DNA from: Mesorhizobium sp. M00.F.Ca.ET.216.01.1.1
GTDB lineage: Bacteria; Pseudomonadota; Alphaproteobacteria; Rhizobiales; Rhizobiaceae
NCBI RefSeq assembly: GCF_004010325.2
Contig: NZ_SADR02000004.1
Span: 186,001 to 250,000, forward strand
DNA: 64,000 nt
Direction: 5' to 3'
A program made the translations under genes and the position numbers. This document shows positions 37,591 through 46,921 of this stretch, in pieces. The notes below the pieces were generated by a model. That model searched no databases. It was not told the DNA's origin and was given only the letters and a program-made list of their open reading frames with translations. How positions within the stretch are numbered: position 1 is the stretch's first letter; every line of letters starts with the position of its first letter.

Positions 37591-38250
37591 TTGCCGTCCG
37601 GCTATACGTTCGTCATTGCCGACGATCATCCGCTTTTCCGCGGCGCGCTGCGAGAGGCGCTTGCTGGCATCGGCAACGTTGCCGCCATCCATGAGGCCGG
37701 TGACTTCGAAAGCACCAAGGCGCTGGTCGTGGCCAATGAGGATGTCGACATGGTGCTGCTCGACCTGTCGATGCCAGGTGCGAGCGGCCTGTCCGGTCTG
37801 ATCTCGCTGCGCGGCATCCATCCGGCGGTGCCGCTGGTGGTGGTGTCGGCGCATGACGACCCGGTGACCATCCGGCGCGCGCTCGATCTCGGCGCCTCGG
37901 GCTTCATCTCAAAGTCGGCCAGCATGGAGGAGATCCGCAGCGCCGTGCAGTTGGTGCTTGCCGGCGATATCGCGGCTCCGGTCGGCATCGACCTCGGCGT
38001 CGAGCCCGACCCTGAGATTTCGGACCTGATCAAGCGACTGCAGGCGCTGACGCCGCAGCAGACGCGCGTGCTCGGTATGCTGGCGGAAGGGCTGCTCAAC
38101 AAGCAGATCGCCTATGAGCTCGGCGTGTCGGAAGCGACGATCAAGGCGCATGTCTCGGCGATCCTGCAGAAGCTCGGCGTCGACAGCCGCACCCAGGCGG
38201 TGATCCAGCTCGCCAAGATCGGCAGCGACCCGCTGCAGGCGGTGAGCTGA
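37591..38250 (+). CDS. NarL/FixJ-type response regulator
   Basis: 219 residues from TTG 37591, with GGAGGG 7 bp upstream. The receiver domain spans 1 to about 120, with acidic residues in IADDHPLF and the phosphoacceptor aspartate in MVLLDLSMPG. The LuxR-type DNA-binding domain is at about 150 to 212 (LTPQQTRVLGMLAEGLLNKQ). It needs a sensor kinase; the symporter-fused hybrid kinase at 39932-43414 is the likely partner, since this pairing is typical in rhizobia. Two unrelated genes now lie between them. Confidence 0.9.
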   Translation: MPSGYTFVIADDHPLFRGALREALAGIGNVAAIHEAGDFESTKALVVANEDVDMVLLDLSMPGASGLSGLISLRGIHPAVPLVVVSAHDDPVTIRRALDLGASGFISKSASMEEIRSAVQLVLAGDIAAPVGIDLGVEPDPEISDLIKRLQALTPQQTRVLGMLAEGLLNKQIAYELGVSEATIKAHVSAILQKLGVDSRTQAVIQLAKIGSDPLQAVS

Positions 38251-38261
38251 GCCCTCGGGCC

Positions 38262-38500
38262 TAACGCTGTTCATTGTCCGACACCAAGGGGACCAGCAGT
38301 CCGCCAGCGATCCCTTCGATCAACTGGCCAGTCTCGCGCGCGGCGTGCGCCGATCGCGGCACCAAGACCGAGTGATGCGAGCGCCACGAAGGGAATGCCG
38401 GCGACCCAAGGCAAGCGCGGCGCCCGCGCGTAGAGGGCGATCCCCATCGAGGGGCCCCAGCGAGTCCTTGAGGTCGACCGCCACTGATGAAGCCGCCATG
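38262..38500 (-). pseudogene. Frameshifted remnant of a membrane protein C terminus (transporter-like)
   Basis: On the minus strand three reading frames in succession give protein-like sequence: SVAVDLKDSLGP, then MGIALYARAPRLPWVAGIPF continuing as VALASLGLGAAIGAR, then RETGQLIEGIAGGLLVPLVS ending in DNEQR. The middle piece is a membrane helix. Together they resemble the end of a multi-pass transporter broken by two frameshifts. No intact frame covers it. It abuts the methyltransferase stop codon. Confidence 0.4.
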
Positions 38501-38507
38501 ATCGGCT

Positions 38508-39164
38508 TCAGCCGAGCCGCACGGACAGCTCGACGTCCTCGCCGAAGGGCGTGGACATGTAGCCCCCTGCGGGCGAGCGCACGCGGTCCAGGTATTCGGG
38601 ACAGAAATTGGCGTTGTCGGCGACGACCAGCGCGCCCGGCCTCAGGCGGCTCTCGACCAGGCTCAGGATCTCCGGGTAGAGCGCCTTGGCGCCGTCGAGC
38701 AGCAGCAGGTCGATCGTTTCGGGTAGATCGGCCCTCAGCGTCTCCAGCGCGTCGCCCTCGCGGATCTCCACCAGGTCGATGAGGCCGCCTTCCGTCAGGT
38801 TGGCCTTGGCCCGCACCACCTTGGACGGCTCGAACTCGCTGGTGATCAGGCGACCGCCGCCATTGTCCCGGAGCGCGGCGGCGAGGTAGAGCGTCGAGAT
38901 GCCGAACGAGGTTCCGAATTCAATGATGATACGCGCGCCGCTGCTTCGCGCCAGCATGTAGAGCAGCGTGCCGATCTCAGGCGAAACCGCGAGCCAGAGA
39001 TCCTTCAGCCTGCCGTAGAAATCGAGGTATTCGGTCTTGCTTCGCAGCAGACGTGCCCGCTCATCGCGGGAGAACCCGGCCATTGCGGGACTAGCTGCCG
39101 CATCGGCCTCTTTGAACAGGCGAGCCAGCAGGAGTGCAAGGGGGGCTTTGGTCAGGGTGGTCAT
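38508..39164 (-). CDS. SAM-dependent O-methyltransferase
   Basis: 218 residues. The Rossmann methyltransferase fold begins near residue 75 with IIEFGTSFGISTLYLAAAL, which binds S-adenosylmethionine. TSEFEPSKVVRAKANL and DLLLLDGAKALYPE follow, as in the caffeoyl-CoA/catechol O-methyltransferase family (Methyltransf_24). The acceptor is unknown. It is divergent from a TetR-family gene, 93 bp apart, which probably represses it. The pair separates the response regulator from its likely kinase. Confidence 0.85.
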   Translation of the reverse strand: MTTLTKAPLALLLARLFKEADAAASPAMAGFSRDERARLLRSKTEYLDFYGRLKDLWLAVSPEIGTLLYMLARSSGARIIIEFGTSFGISTLYLAAALRDNGGGRLITSEFEPSKVVRAKANLTEGGLIDLVEIREGDALETLRADLPETIDLLLLDGAKALYPEILSLVESRLRPGALVVADNANFCPEYLDRVRSPAGGYMSTPFGEDVELSVRLG

Positions 39165-39257
39165 GAAGGTCTCCGGTGGAAAAATGATTGCGTCCTTGTG
39201 TTGTGCTAAAATACGAATAATCCTTCATGTTTCCAATTCGCATTGCCGAGCCGAGCC

Positions 39258-39890
39258 ATGACTGAACGTCCAAGCCATTCGATTTCCTCGCGAAAACAGC
39301 CCAAACAAGCCCGCGCCACGGAGCTCGTCGCGGCGATCTTGGAAGCCGCTCTTCAGGTTTTGGCGAAGGAAGGCGCGCAGCGGTTCACTACCACGCGTGT
39401 GGCCGAAAAGGCTGGCGTGAGCGTCGGATCGCTCTATCAGTATTTCCCGAACAAGGCGGCGCTGCTCTTCCGGCTGCAGAGCGACGAATGGCGGCAGACG
39501 AGCGATCTGCTGCGCGATATCCTCCAAGAGGTCCAGAGACCACCTCTCGAACGGCTGCGTATACTGGTCCACGCTTTCATCCGCTCCGAATGCGAAGAGG
39601 CGGCGGTGCGCGGTGCGCTCAATGACGCAGCGCCGCTTTACCGGGACGCGCCCGAGGCGCACGAGGCCAGGGCCTCGGGAGAGCGCACCGTCCAGATATT
39701 CATGCGGGAGATGCTGCCACAGGTTCCGGAGGCTGTCCGCACCTTGGCCGGCGAACTGATCACGACGACACTCAGCACCGTGGGGAAGGATTTTTCGGGA
39801 AGTCCTCGAACACCGGCCGAGATCGAAGCCTATGCTGACGCGATAGCCGATATGTTCTGCGCCTACCTTCGAAACCTCGGACACCGCTGA
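39258..39890 (+). CDS. TetR/AcrR-family transcriptional regulator
   Basis: 210 residues from ATG 39258; a TTG 15 bp upstream is the alternative. Residues about 22 to 68 are the TetR DNA-binding domain, with RFTTTRVAEKAGVSVGSLYQ and YFPNKAALLF. The C-terminal domain has the helical ligand pocket found in members that answer to small toxic molecules. The divergent methyltransferase gene is its likely target, and the AT-rich spacer at 39165-39257 its likely operator region. Confidence 0.9.
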   Translation: MTERPSHSISSRKQPKQARATELVAAILEAALQVLAKEGAQRFTTTRVAEKAGVSVGSLYQYFPNKAALLFRLQSDEWRQTSDLLRDILQEVQRPPLERLRILVHAFIRSECEEAAVRGALNDAAPLYRDAPEAHEARASGERTVQIFMREMLPQVPEAVRTLAGELITTTLSTVGKDFSGSPRTPAEIEAYADAIADMFCAYLRNLGHR

Positions 39891-39931
39891 GGCAGACGCA
39901 GAGTCTGTATTGGAACCTTCGCGGGTGACGA

Positions 39932-42900
39932 TTATTCAGCCGCCGACGCCAGCGGCCTGACCCTGGCCATCATCGAGCGCAGCACGGCCGGCTTCAGCGG
40001 CTTGTTGATCACCGGCACGTCGAGACTGCCGGCAGCGGCGCGCACCTCGCTGGAGCGGTCGGCGGTGACCAGCACGGCCGGCATGTCCTGGCCGTGGATT
40101 GCGCGTAGCTTCGCAATCAGCTCGAGGCCAGTCTTGCCGTCGAGATGATAGTCGGCAAGCACGATATCCGGTCGATACATGCCCGCGAAATCCTCCGACC
40201 CCGAAAGCGTCTCGACGTTGCAGCCCCAGCCTTCGAGCAGCAGCCGCATGCCGTCGAGGATGCGGGCGTCGTTGTCGATGCAAAGCACGTGGAGCCCAGC
40301 AAGCGAGTTGCTGGCGCGGGCGGGCGCCCTGGTCTCGACCTCGCGGCGCGGCTCCTGCACCGCCGCTACCGGCAGGATGACGGAAAAGCGCGTGCCCTTG
40401 CCCGGGTTCGAGAAGATCCGGATTTCGAGGCGCAGCACCCTGGCGATGCGGTCGACGATGGAGAGGCCGAGGCCGAGGCCTTCCGCCTCGCGCGCGCCCT
40501 CGTCGAGCCGGGTGAACTCACGAAACACCGTGTTCAGCTCGTCGCCGGCAATGCCGATGCCGGTGTCGATCACCTGTATCTCGGCCAGTTCGCCGCGCCG
40601 CCGCACGCCGACCAGGATGCGGCCGCGACGCGTGTATTTGATGGCGTTGGACACCAGGTTCTGGATCAAGCGGCGCAGCAGGTTGCGGTCGGTCTCCACG
40701 CTGAGCGATGACGGCATGATCGTCAGATCGAGCTTCTTTTCCGCAGCCAGCGGTCGGAAGTCGTTTCCGATCTGGCGCAGCAGCCCGTCCAGGCTGAAGG
40801 CGGTATCGTCCGGTTTCATCGCACCGGCATCAAGGCGGGAAATGTCGAGCACGGCGCCAAGGATGGTCTCGACCGATTCCAGCGACGATTCGATGTTGAT
40901 CGCCGCCTTTCCGGCCGGTCCCTTGCCGGCCTTCTCGATCAGCGACGAGCAATAGAGCCTGGCGGCGTTCAGCGGCTGCAGGATGTCGTGGCCGGCGGCG
41001 GCGAGGAAACGTGTCTTGCCGAGATTGGCCTCCTCGGCCAGCATCTGCGCCTGCGCCAGCTCCTCGTTGACACGGGTCAGCTCGGCGGTGCGGCTCCTGA
41101 CGCGTTGTTCGAGCGATTCATTGGCGCGCTTTAGGGCCAGATCCTGTTCGACGCGTCCGGAAATGTCGGCATAGGTGGCGACGATGCCGCCGTCCGGCAT
41201 CGGGTTAGAGCGCAATTCCAGGATGCGGCCGCTGGTCTTCAGCTCCATCTGCCACGGGCTGACGAAACTGGTCAGGCGGTTCAGCATCGCCACCCGCTGA
41301 TCGGCTGGGATGTCGCCGCGCTCGGCAAGATGATGCAGGATGCGGTCGAGCGAGACACCGACCTGGCCCATCTCGTCGGGCAGGTCGAACAGCGCCCGGT
41401 ACTGGCGGTTCCAGCAGATCAGGCGGAAATCCCTGTCGAAGACGGTGATACCCTGTTCCATCTGGTCGAGCGCGATCTGCAACAGGTCGCGGTTATGCTG
41501 CAGCGCCTCGGTGGCGTCATCGAGCAGGCGGAAGGCATCCTTGGATTCGCGGTCGTTGCGCCGCAGCAGCAGCGACAGGATCAGCCGTGCCGAGGAGGAA
41601 CCGACCGCGCTCGCCAACAACTGTTCGGAGAAGCGGATGACCTCCATGCTGGCCTGCTCATTGCCATGCAAGGAGGTGCCGTTACTTTTCTCGAAGGATT
41701 GAAAGGAGCGTTCGGTGCGTTCGACGCCGAGATAGCGCGCGATCGTGTCCTTGAGGTCGTTGACGGTGATGGCGGTGCGGAAGCGGCGCAGGCTGGGCAT
41801 CGGGCCGGCGTCGCGCGGCACGAAGATCGACGCCTGGATGCGTTCCAGCGGCACCGATGCGCGCGACAATGAGCCGAGCACGAAGAACAGCGTGTTGATC
41901 GACAGGCTCCACAGAACGCCATGGTTCAGCGGCTCGGCTGCGGTGCCGAACAGCGCCTGCGGCCGCAGCGCTTCGAAGCCGAACAGGCCATGGACGATGA
42001 TGCCGGTATCGGGTGCGGCGAGCGAGGGAAGCAGCAGCGTGAAGCCCCAGACGGCGATGCCGGCGACCATGCCCAGTGCCGCACCCCTGCCGTTGGCGCC
42101 GCGCCAGATCAGCCCGCCGATCAGCGCCGGCGCGAACTGCGCGATTGCCGCGAACGACATCAGGCCGATGGAGGAGAGCCGCGCGCTGTTGGTGCTCTCG
42201 CGGTAATAGAGGAAGGCGATGAACAGCATGATGAAGATCGCCGCCCGCCGCACGTTGAGGATGAGCGTCGACCAGTCGTCGTTTTCGGACGTTGGGGTCT
42301 TGAGCAGCCGACGCACGAACAGCGGAATGATGAGGTCGTTGGAGATCATGATCGACAGCGCAACGCTTTCGACGATCACCATCGCGGTTGCCGCCGACAG
42401 CCCGCCGATGAAGGCCGCCATGGCCAGAACGTCATGGCCGCTGAACAATGGCAGCGACAGCACATAGAGATCGCTGCTGGTCCTGGTGCCGACCAGTGCC
42501 AGGCCGGCGAGCGCGATCGGCAGCACGAACAAATTGATCGCCACCAGATAGAGCGGAAACACCCATGTCGCGGTGCGCAGTTCGGCCTCGCCGCGGTTCT
42601 CGACAATGGTGACGTAGAACTGGCGCGGCAGCATGAGGATGGCGAAGCCGCTCAGGCCGGTCAGCACCAGCCAGGTGGCGAGCGACGTGCTGTAGCCCAT
42701 CGCCTGCCGCACTTGCATGTTCTGTGCAAGCTTGTCGAACATATCGCCCGGCCCGCCGAAGATCAGGAAGGTCACCATCAGGCCGATCGCCAGGAAAGCG
42801 GCGAGCTTGACCACGGTCTCGACCGCGATCGCCAGCACCAGTCCGTCCTGGTGCTCGGTGGCGTCGGCATGGCGCGTGCCGAACAGCACCGCAAACAGCG

Positions 42901-43414
42901 CCAGCAGCATGGCGACGACCAGCGAGATATCGCTGACGAACGGATCGAACGATGGCGGCGAGCCGGTATAGTGTTCGACCATCAGGCTGACCGAGCCGGA
43001 GATCGCTTTCAACTGCAGCGCGATATAGGGCACGGCACCGATGGTCGCGATCAGCGTGGCGATCGCCGCGACGGTGAAGCTCTTGCCGTAGCGGGCACCG
43101 AGAAAGTCGGCGATCGAGGTTATCTTCTCGGTCTTGGCCAGTCTGATGATGCGTTGAAGCAGCGGGAAGCCGAACACGAACACCAGCACCGGTCCGATAT
43201 AGATGCCGAGGAATTCGAGCCCGCGCTCGGAAGACAGGCCGACCGAGCCGAAAAAGGTCCAGGAAGTGCAGTAGATGGCGAGGCTGAGCGCATAGATGAA
43301 CGGCCGGGCGCGGCCGGCCCCTGATGTCGCCGCGCGCCGGTCGCCGAGGCTGGCGATGACGAAGAGCAGCGTGACATAGGCGATCGCGATGATGACGATG
43401 AACCAGCCTTGCAC
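39932..43414 (-). CDS. Hybrid histidine kinase with N-terminal sodium/solute-symporter-like domain
   Basis: 1160 residues from GTG 43414, with GGAGG upstream. Residues 1 to about 480 are a multi-pass domain of the sodium:solute symporter (PutP) type. A PAS domain follows near 650 to 760 (LDQMEQGITVFDRDFRLICW). The phosphoacceptor is His809 in GHDILQPLNAARL. The ATPase has N box LVSNAIKYTRRGR and GLGLSIV. A receiver domain ends the protein with Asp1088 in VLADYHLDG. Similar proteins (CbrA and NahK types) link nutrient sensing or uptake to a NarL-type regulator. The ligand is unknown. Confidence 0.92.
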   Translation of the reverse strand: MQGWFIVIIAIAYVTLLFVIASLGDRRAATSGAGRARPFIYALSLAIYCTSWTFFGSVGLSSERGLEFLGIYIGPVLVFVFGFPLLQRIIRLAKTEKITSIADFLGARYGKSFTVAAIATLIATIGAVPYIALQLKAISGSVSLMVEHYTGSPPSFDPFVSDISLVVAMLLALFAVLFGTRHADATEHQDGLVLAIAVETVVKLAAFLAIGLMVTFLIFGGPGDMFDKLAQNMQVRQAMGYSTSLATWLVLTGLSGFAILMLPRQFYVTIVENRGEAELRTATWVFPLYLVAINLFVLPIALAGLALVGTRTSSDLYVLSLPLFSGHDVLAMAAFIGGLSAATAMVIVESVALSIMISNDLIIPLFVRRLLKTPTSENDDWSTLILNVRRAAIFIMLFIAFLYYRESTNSARLSSIGLMSFAAIAQFAPALIGGLIWRGANGRGAALGMVAGIAVWGFTLLLPSLAAPDTGIIVHGLFGFEALRPQALFGTAAEPLNHGVLWSLSINTLFFVLGSLSRASVPLERIQASIFVPRDAGPMPSLRRFRTAITVNDLKDTIARYLGVERTERSFQSFEKSNGTSLHGNEQASMEVIRFSEQLLASAVGSSSARLILSLLLRRNDRESKDAFRLLDDATEALQHNRDLLQIALDQMEQGITVFDRDFRLICWNRQYRALFDLPDEMGQVGVSLDRILHHLAERGDIPADQRVAMLNRLTSFVSPWQMELKTSGRILELRSNPMPDGGIVATYADISGRVEQDLALKRANESLEQRVRSRTAELTRVNEELAQAQMLAEEANLGKTRFLAAAGHDILQPLNAARLYCSSLIEKAGKGPAGKAAINIESSLESVETILGAVLDISRLDAGAMKPDDTAFSLDGLLRQIGNDFRPLAAEKKLDLTIMPSSLSVETDRNLLRRLIQNLVSNAIKYTRRGRILVGVRRRGELAEIQVIDTGIGIAGDELNTVFREFTRLDEGAREAEGLGLGLSIVDRIARVLRLEIRIFSNPGKGTRFSVILPVAAVQEPRREVETRAPARASNSLAGLHVLCIDNDARILDGMRLLLEGWGCNVETLSGSEDFAGMYRPDIVLADYHLDGKTGLELIAKLRAIHGQDMPAVLVTADRSSEVRAAAGSLDVPVINKPLKPAVLRSMMARVRPLASAAE

Positions 43415-43663
43415 GTCTCGAAATTCCTCCCGTGCCGATTTTTTTCATCCGGCCCGTCAAACGCAATCACAGCTTGACCATCAAGTCCATCACGGCTTTG
43501 GGCGCATGACGGCTGCGGTTCCGGGCACTGTTGGTCGGTGCAACCGGTTGCTTCCCCTTTTTTGCTCCTGTTGCAACCGCAGGCTTTTGTTATGTTGCCT
43601 TAGGGTCGGCGCCGAAAGATGCGGCGGGACGACGGCACGGCCCGTCATGGCAAGGAGGGTCGA

Positions 43664-44086
43664 ATGCTGAAAGAATTCCAGGAGTTCATTTCCAGGGGTA
43701 ACGTGATGGACTTGGCGGTCGGCGTCATCATCGGCGCCGCCTTCGGCAAGATTGTCGATTCGCTGGTCAACGACATCATCATGCCGATCATCGGCGCAAT
43801 TCTTGGTGGGCTGGACTTCAACAACTACTTCTTTGCCCTGTCCTCTGCCGTTAACGCCACATCCCTGGCCGACGCCAAGAAACAGGGCGCTGTTTTCGCC
43901 TATGGCAGCTTCATCACCGTGGTGCTGAATTTCCTCATCCTCGCCTTCATCATCTTCCTGATGGTCAAGGCGGTGAACACGCTGCGCAGGCGGCTGGAGG
44001 CCGAGAAGCCTGCGGCGCCCGCAGCGGCGCCACCCGCCGATGTCGCCCTGCTCACCGAAATTCGCGATCTCCTCGCCAAAAAATAG
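43664..44086 (+). CDS. mscL: Large-conductance mechanosensitive channel
   Basis: 140 residues from ATG 43664 behind AGGAGGG. The N terminus, [20 protein letters not shown] followed by [17 protein letters not shown], is the MscL pore helix. A second membrane segment lies at about 78 to 102 ([20 protein letters not shown]), and the C-terminal helix carries [10 protein letters not shown]. It opens under membrane tension to release solutes after osmotic downshock. A good terminator follows. Confidence 0.96.
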   Translation: MLKEFQEFISRGNVMDLAVGVIIGAAFGKIVDSLVNDIIMPIIGAILGGLDFNNYFFALSSAVNATSLADAKKQGAVFAYGSFITVVLNFLILAFIIFLMVKAVNTLRRRLEAEKPAAPAAAPPADVALLTEIRDLLAKK

Positions 44087-44111
44087 CGCAAGGGCAGATT
44101 TCTGGACCAAG

Positions 44112-44143
44112 ACCCCGGTCGTTCGCGGCCGGGGTTTTCTGTT
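44112..44143 (+). terminator. Intrinsic terminator after mscL
   Basis: CCCCGG (44113-44118) and CCGGGG (44129-44134) form the stem, followed by TTTTCTGTTTT. It is 26 bp after the mscL stop and 54 bp before the aminotransferase gene. Confidence 0.8.
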
Positions 44144-44196
44144 TTCGCCTGTCGTAAAACAGGCTAGCAGTCCAGCAGGCGAAAACGGACCTATCC

Positions 44197-45363
44197 ATGA
44201 CCCTGATCGAAAATCTGCGCGCCGAAGCCCGGGCCGCGCCCGAAAGCGGCATTGTCGCCGTCATGAACCGCGGCCGCGGACGCGACGGCATGATCCCGCT
44301 CTGGGCCGGCGAGGGCGATCTGCCGACGCCCGCCTTCATCACCGATGCCGCTGCCCGGGCGCTGGCCGGCGGCGAGACCTTCTATACCTGGCAGAAAGGC
44401 ATTCCCGAATTGCGGCAGGCGCTCGCCCGCTACTACGACAGGCATTTCGGCAAGAGCTTTGCCGAGGAAGAATTCATCGTCACCGGCTCCGGCATGCACG
44501 CCATCCAGCTGGCGCTCGACGCGGTCGCCGGCACGGGCGACGAGGTCGTCTACCTGTCGCCAGCATGGCCGAATTTCGCCGCTGCCGCTGGTGTCGCGGG
44601 CGCTGTGCCGGTTGCGGTCACGCTCGACCAGTCTGGCAATGGCTGGTCCTGCGACGTCGGCAAGATCGCAGCGGCGATCACGCCGCGCACTAAGGCGCTG
44701 TTTGTCAACACGCCCTCCAACCCGACCGGCTGGACCGCCGACAGGGAGACGCTGCAGGCGATTCTCGACCTTGCCCGCGAAAGGGGCCTGTGGATCATCG
44801 CCGACGAGATCTATTCGCTGTTCCACTACGGCCATGGCCGTGCGCCCTCCTTCATCGATATCATGGCCGACGAGGACCGCATCCTGTTCGTCAACAGCTT
44901 CTCCAAGAACTGGGCGATGACCGGCTGGCGCATCGGCTGGATCAAGACCCATCCCGCCTTGCAGCAGGTTTTCGAGAACCTGGTCCAGTACTCGACGTCG
45001 GGCGTTGCCCAGTTCATGCAGCGCGGTGCCGTCGTCGCCCTCGACGAAGGCGATGCCTTCATCGTCGAGCAGGTGGAGCGGGCGAGGGCGGCGCGAGACC
45101 TGGTCTGCGGCATCCTCGCCGAGACAGGCCATGCGCGGTTCACCGTGCCGCAGGGCGCGTTCTACCTGTTCTTCGCCGTCGACGGCATCACTGATTCACG
45201 CGCGGCAGCCTTCGACATTGTCGACCAAGCCAATGTCGGGTTGGCGCCCGGCACCGCCTTCGGCCCCGGCGGCGAAGCTTTGCTCAGGCTGTGTTTCCAC
45301 CGCCGCCTCGACCAACTCGAGGAAGCGGCGCACCGTCTGGCAAAGTGGATTAAGACTGTTTGA
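44197..45363 (+). CDS. Class I/II pyridoxal-phosphate aminotransferase
   Basis: 388 residues. PLP-fold motifs are all present: NTPSNPTGW near residue 170, IADEIYSLFHYG, the PLP lysine in FVNSFSKNWAMTGWRIGW near 240, and the C-terminal RLCFHRRLDQLEEA. It belongs to the AspC-like aspartate/tyrosine aminotransferases; the exact substrate is not clear. It stands alone between mscL and the convergent hemA gene, whose 3' end is 13 bp away. Confidence 0.9.
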   Translation: MTLIENLRAEARAAPESGIVAVMNRGRGRDGMIPLWAGEGDLPTPAFITDAAARALAGGETFYTWQKGIPELRQALARYYDRHFGKSFAEEEFIVTGSGMHAIQLALDAVAGTGDEVVYLSPAWPNFAAAAGVAGAVPVAVTLDQSGNGWSCDVGKIAAAITPRTKALFVNTPSNPTGWTADRETLQAILDLARERGLWIIADEIYSLFHYGHGRAPSFIDIMADEDRILFVNSFSKNWAMTGWRIGWIKTHPALQQVFENLVQYSTSGVAQFMQRGAVVALDEGDAFIVEQVERARAARDLVCGILAETGHARFTVPQGAFYLFFAVDGITDSRAAAFDIVDQANVGLAPGTAFGPGGEALLRLCFHRRLDQLEEAAHRLAKWIKTV

Positions 45364-45376
45364 GCAGGCGGCGGCT

Positions 45377-46654
45377 TCAGCCGCCGGACTTCGGCACCAG
45401 CAACGGGATGACGCGGTCGCTTTCAGCCACGGCAGGCCGGCCAGCCGAGCCATAGGGTATGCCCAAAGCATCCCAGGTCTCGACCAGGGCGTCTTGAAGT
45501 TCCGCGATCAACTGATCCGAATGGAACGGCGTCGGCGTGATGCGCAGCCGCTCGGTGCCGCGCGGCACCGTCGGATAGTTGATGGGCTGGATGTAGAGAC
45601 CATGGACGCCAAGCAGGCGGTCGCTGGCCATCTTGCAGAGCTCGGGGTCGCCGACCAGCACTGGCACGATGTGAGTGGGGGACTCCATCACCGGCAGGCC
45701 GGCAGCACCAAGAACCTCTTTCGTCCGCGTCGCCTGGCGCTGCTGCGCGTCGCGCTCGGCCTGCGAGTGCTTCAGATGGCGGATGGACGTGGTGGCGGCG
45801 GCGGCGATGGCCGGCGGCAGCGCCGTGGTGAAGATGAAGCCCGGCGCATAGGAGCGCACGGCGTCTATCACCGCACTGTTGCCGGTGATGTAGCCGCCGA
45901 GGGTGCCGAACGCCTTAGCCAGCGTGCCTTCGATGATGTCGATGCGATCAGCCAGCCCTTCACGTTCGGTGATGCCGCCGCCGCGCGGTCCGTACATGCC
46001 GACGGCATGGACCTCGTCGATATAGGTCATGGCGTTGTAGCGCTCGGCGAGTTCGACGATCTGCTTGATTGGCGCGATGTCGCCGTCCATCGAATAGACG
46101 CTCTCGAACACGATCAGCTTGGCGCGCTCGCGGCCCGCCGCCTGCAGCAGGCTTTCGAGATGGGCGACGTCATTGTGGCGGAAGATCTTCTTCTCGGCGC
46201 CCGAGCGCCGCACGCCTTCGATCATCGAGGCGTGGTTCAATTCGTCCGAGATGATCAGGCAGTTGGGCAAGAGCCGTGCAATGGTCGAGATCGACGCCTC
46301 GTTGGAGACGAAGCCGGAGGTGAAGACCAGCCCCGCTTCCTTGCCGTGCAGGTCGGCAAGTTCCAGTTCAAGCTCGACCAGTGGATTGCTGGTGCCGGAG
46401 ATATTGCGGGTGCCGCCGGCGCCGGATCCCATCTTGCCGGCTGCGTTCTTGAACGCGGCGATGACGTCGGGATGCTGGCCCATGCCGAGATAGTCGTTGG
46501 AGCACCAGACGGTGATTTCCTGGGCGCGGCCGTTAGAGCGCCAAATGGCTCGCGGAAATTTTCCCACGATGCGCTCGAGGTCGGCGAAGATACGATAGCG
46601 CCGCTCTGCATGGAGCTGGTCGATCGCATCTTCGAAGAACCGCTGGTAATTCAT
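45377..46654 (-). CDS. hemA: 5-aminolevulinate synthase
   Basis: 425 residues from ATG 46654 ([20 protein letters not shown]), with GGAAGG upstream; the longer frame to 46816 covers the promoter. Glycine- and succinyl-CoA-site motifs are clear: [38 protein letters not shown] and the PLP lysine in [17 protein letters not shown]. It makes 5-aminolevulinate by the C4 pathway used in alphaproteobacteria. A perfect FNR/FixK box lies 125 bp upstream, consistent with induction at low oxygen. Confidence 0.96.
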   Translation of the reverse strand: MNYQRFFEDAIDQLHAERRYRIFADLERIVGKFPRAIWRSNGRAQEITVWCSNDYLGMGQHPDVIAAFKNAAGKMGSGAGGTRNISGTSNPLVELELELADLHGKEAGLVFTSGFVSNEASISTIARLLPNCLIISDELNHASMIEGVRRSGAEKKIFRHNDVAHLESLLQAAGRERAKLIVFESVYSMDGDIAPIKQIVELAERYNAMTYIDEVHAVGMYGPRGGGITEREGLADRIDIIEGTLAKAFGTLGGYITGNSAVIDAVRSYAPGFIFTTALPPAIAAAATTSIRHLKHSQAERDAQQRQATRTKEVLGAAGLPVMESPTHIVPVLVGDPELCKMASDRLLGVHGLYIQPINYPTVPRGTERLRITPTPFHSDQLIAELQDALVETWDALGIPYGSAGRPAVAESDRVIPLLVPKSGG

Positions 46655-46778
46655 GTCACCTTCCCAATTTTTGCGTGGGATCATAATCATTGCCCCAATC
46701 GGCGTCCACCTGGCCTTTTTGGTCAAAATGCCACGCCCCAAGCCTGTTCCTAACGACCACGGTTCGTGGCCTATTCCC

Positions 46779-46792
46779 TTGATGTGGATCAA
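46779..46792. promoter_or_regulatory. FNR/FixK-type box in the hemA-galE spacer
   Basis: TTGAT-GTGG-ATCAA is a perfect match to the anaerobox consensus TTGAT-N4-ATCAA. Its centre is 131 bp from the hemA start and about 136 bp from the divergent galE start. Low-oxygen control of hemA is known in several rhizobia, so hemA is the likely target. The rest of this 267-bp spacer holds only a small CCACG/CGTGG dyad at 46757-46769. Confidence 0.75.
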
Positions 46793-46921
46793 TTTTGTTT
46801 CAGGACGATGCCACACGCCCGAGGAACCGGTAACCGTAAGCTCTAATGGTCTTTCGGTGGCCTTTTCAGTAAGGCGGCTGTTGAGACAGTTCCCGATAAA
46901 TCATGAACAGCGAGGACGCGG

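Noticed and set aside
41921-43324. A 467-codon plus-strand frame opposite the hybrid kinase
   Set aside because: Antisense shadow of the membrane domain; very rich in Gln, His, Arg and Asp without a recognisable fold.
46757-46769. CCACG-GTT-CGTGG dyad in the hemA-galE spacer as a regulator site
   Set aside because: Too short to assign to a known regulator family; recorded only in the spacer description.
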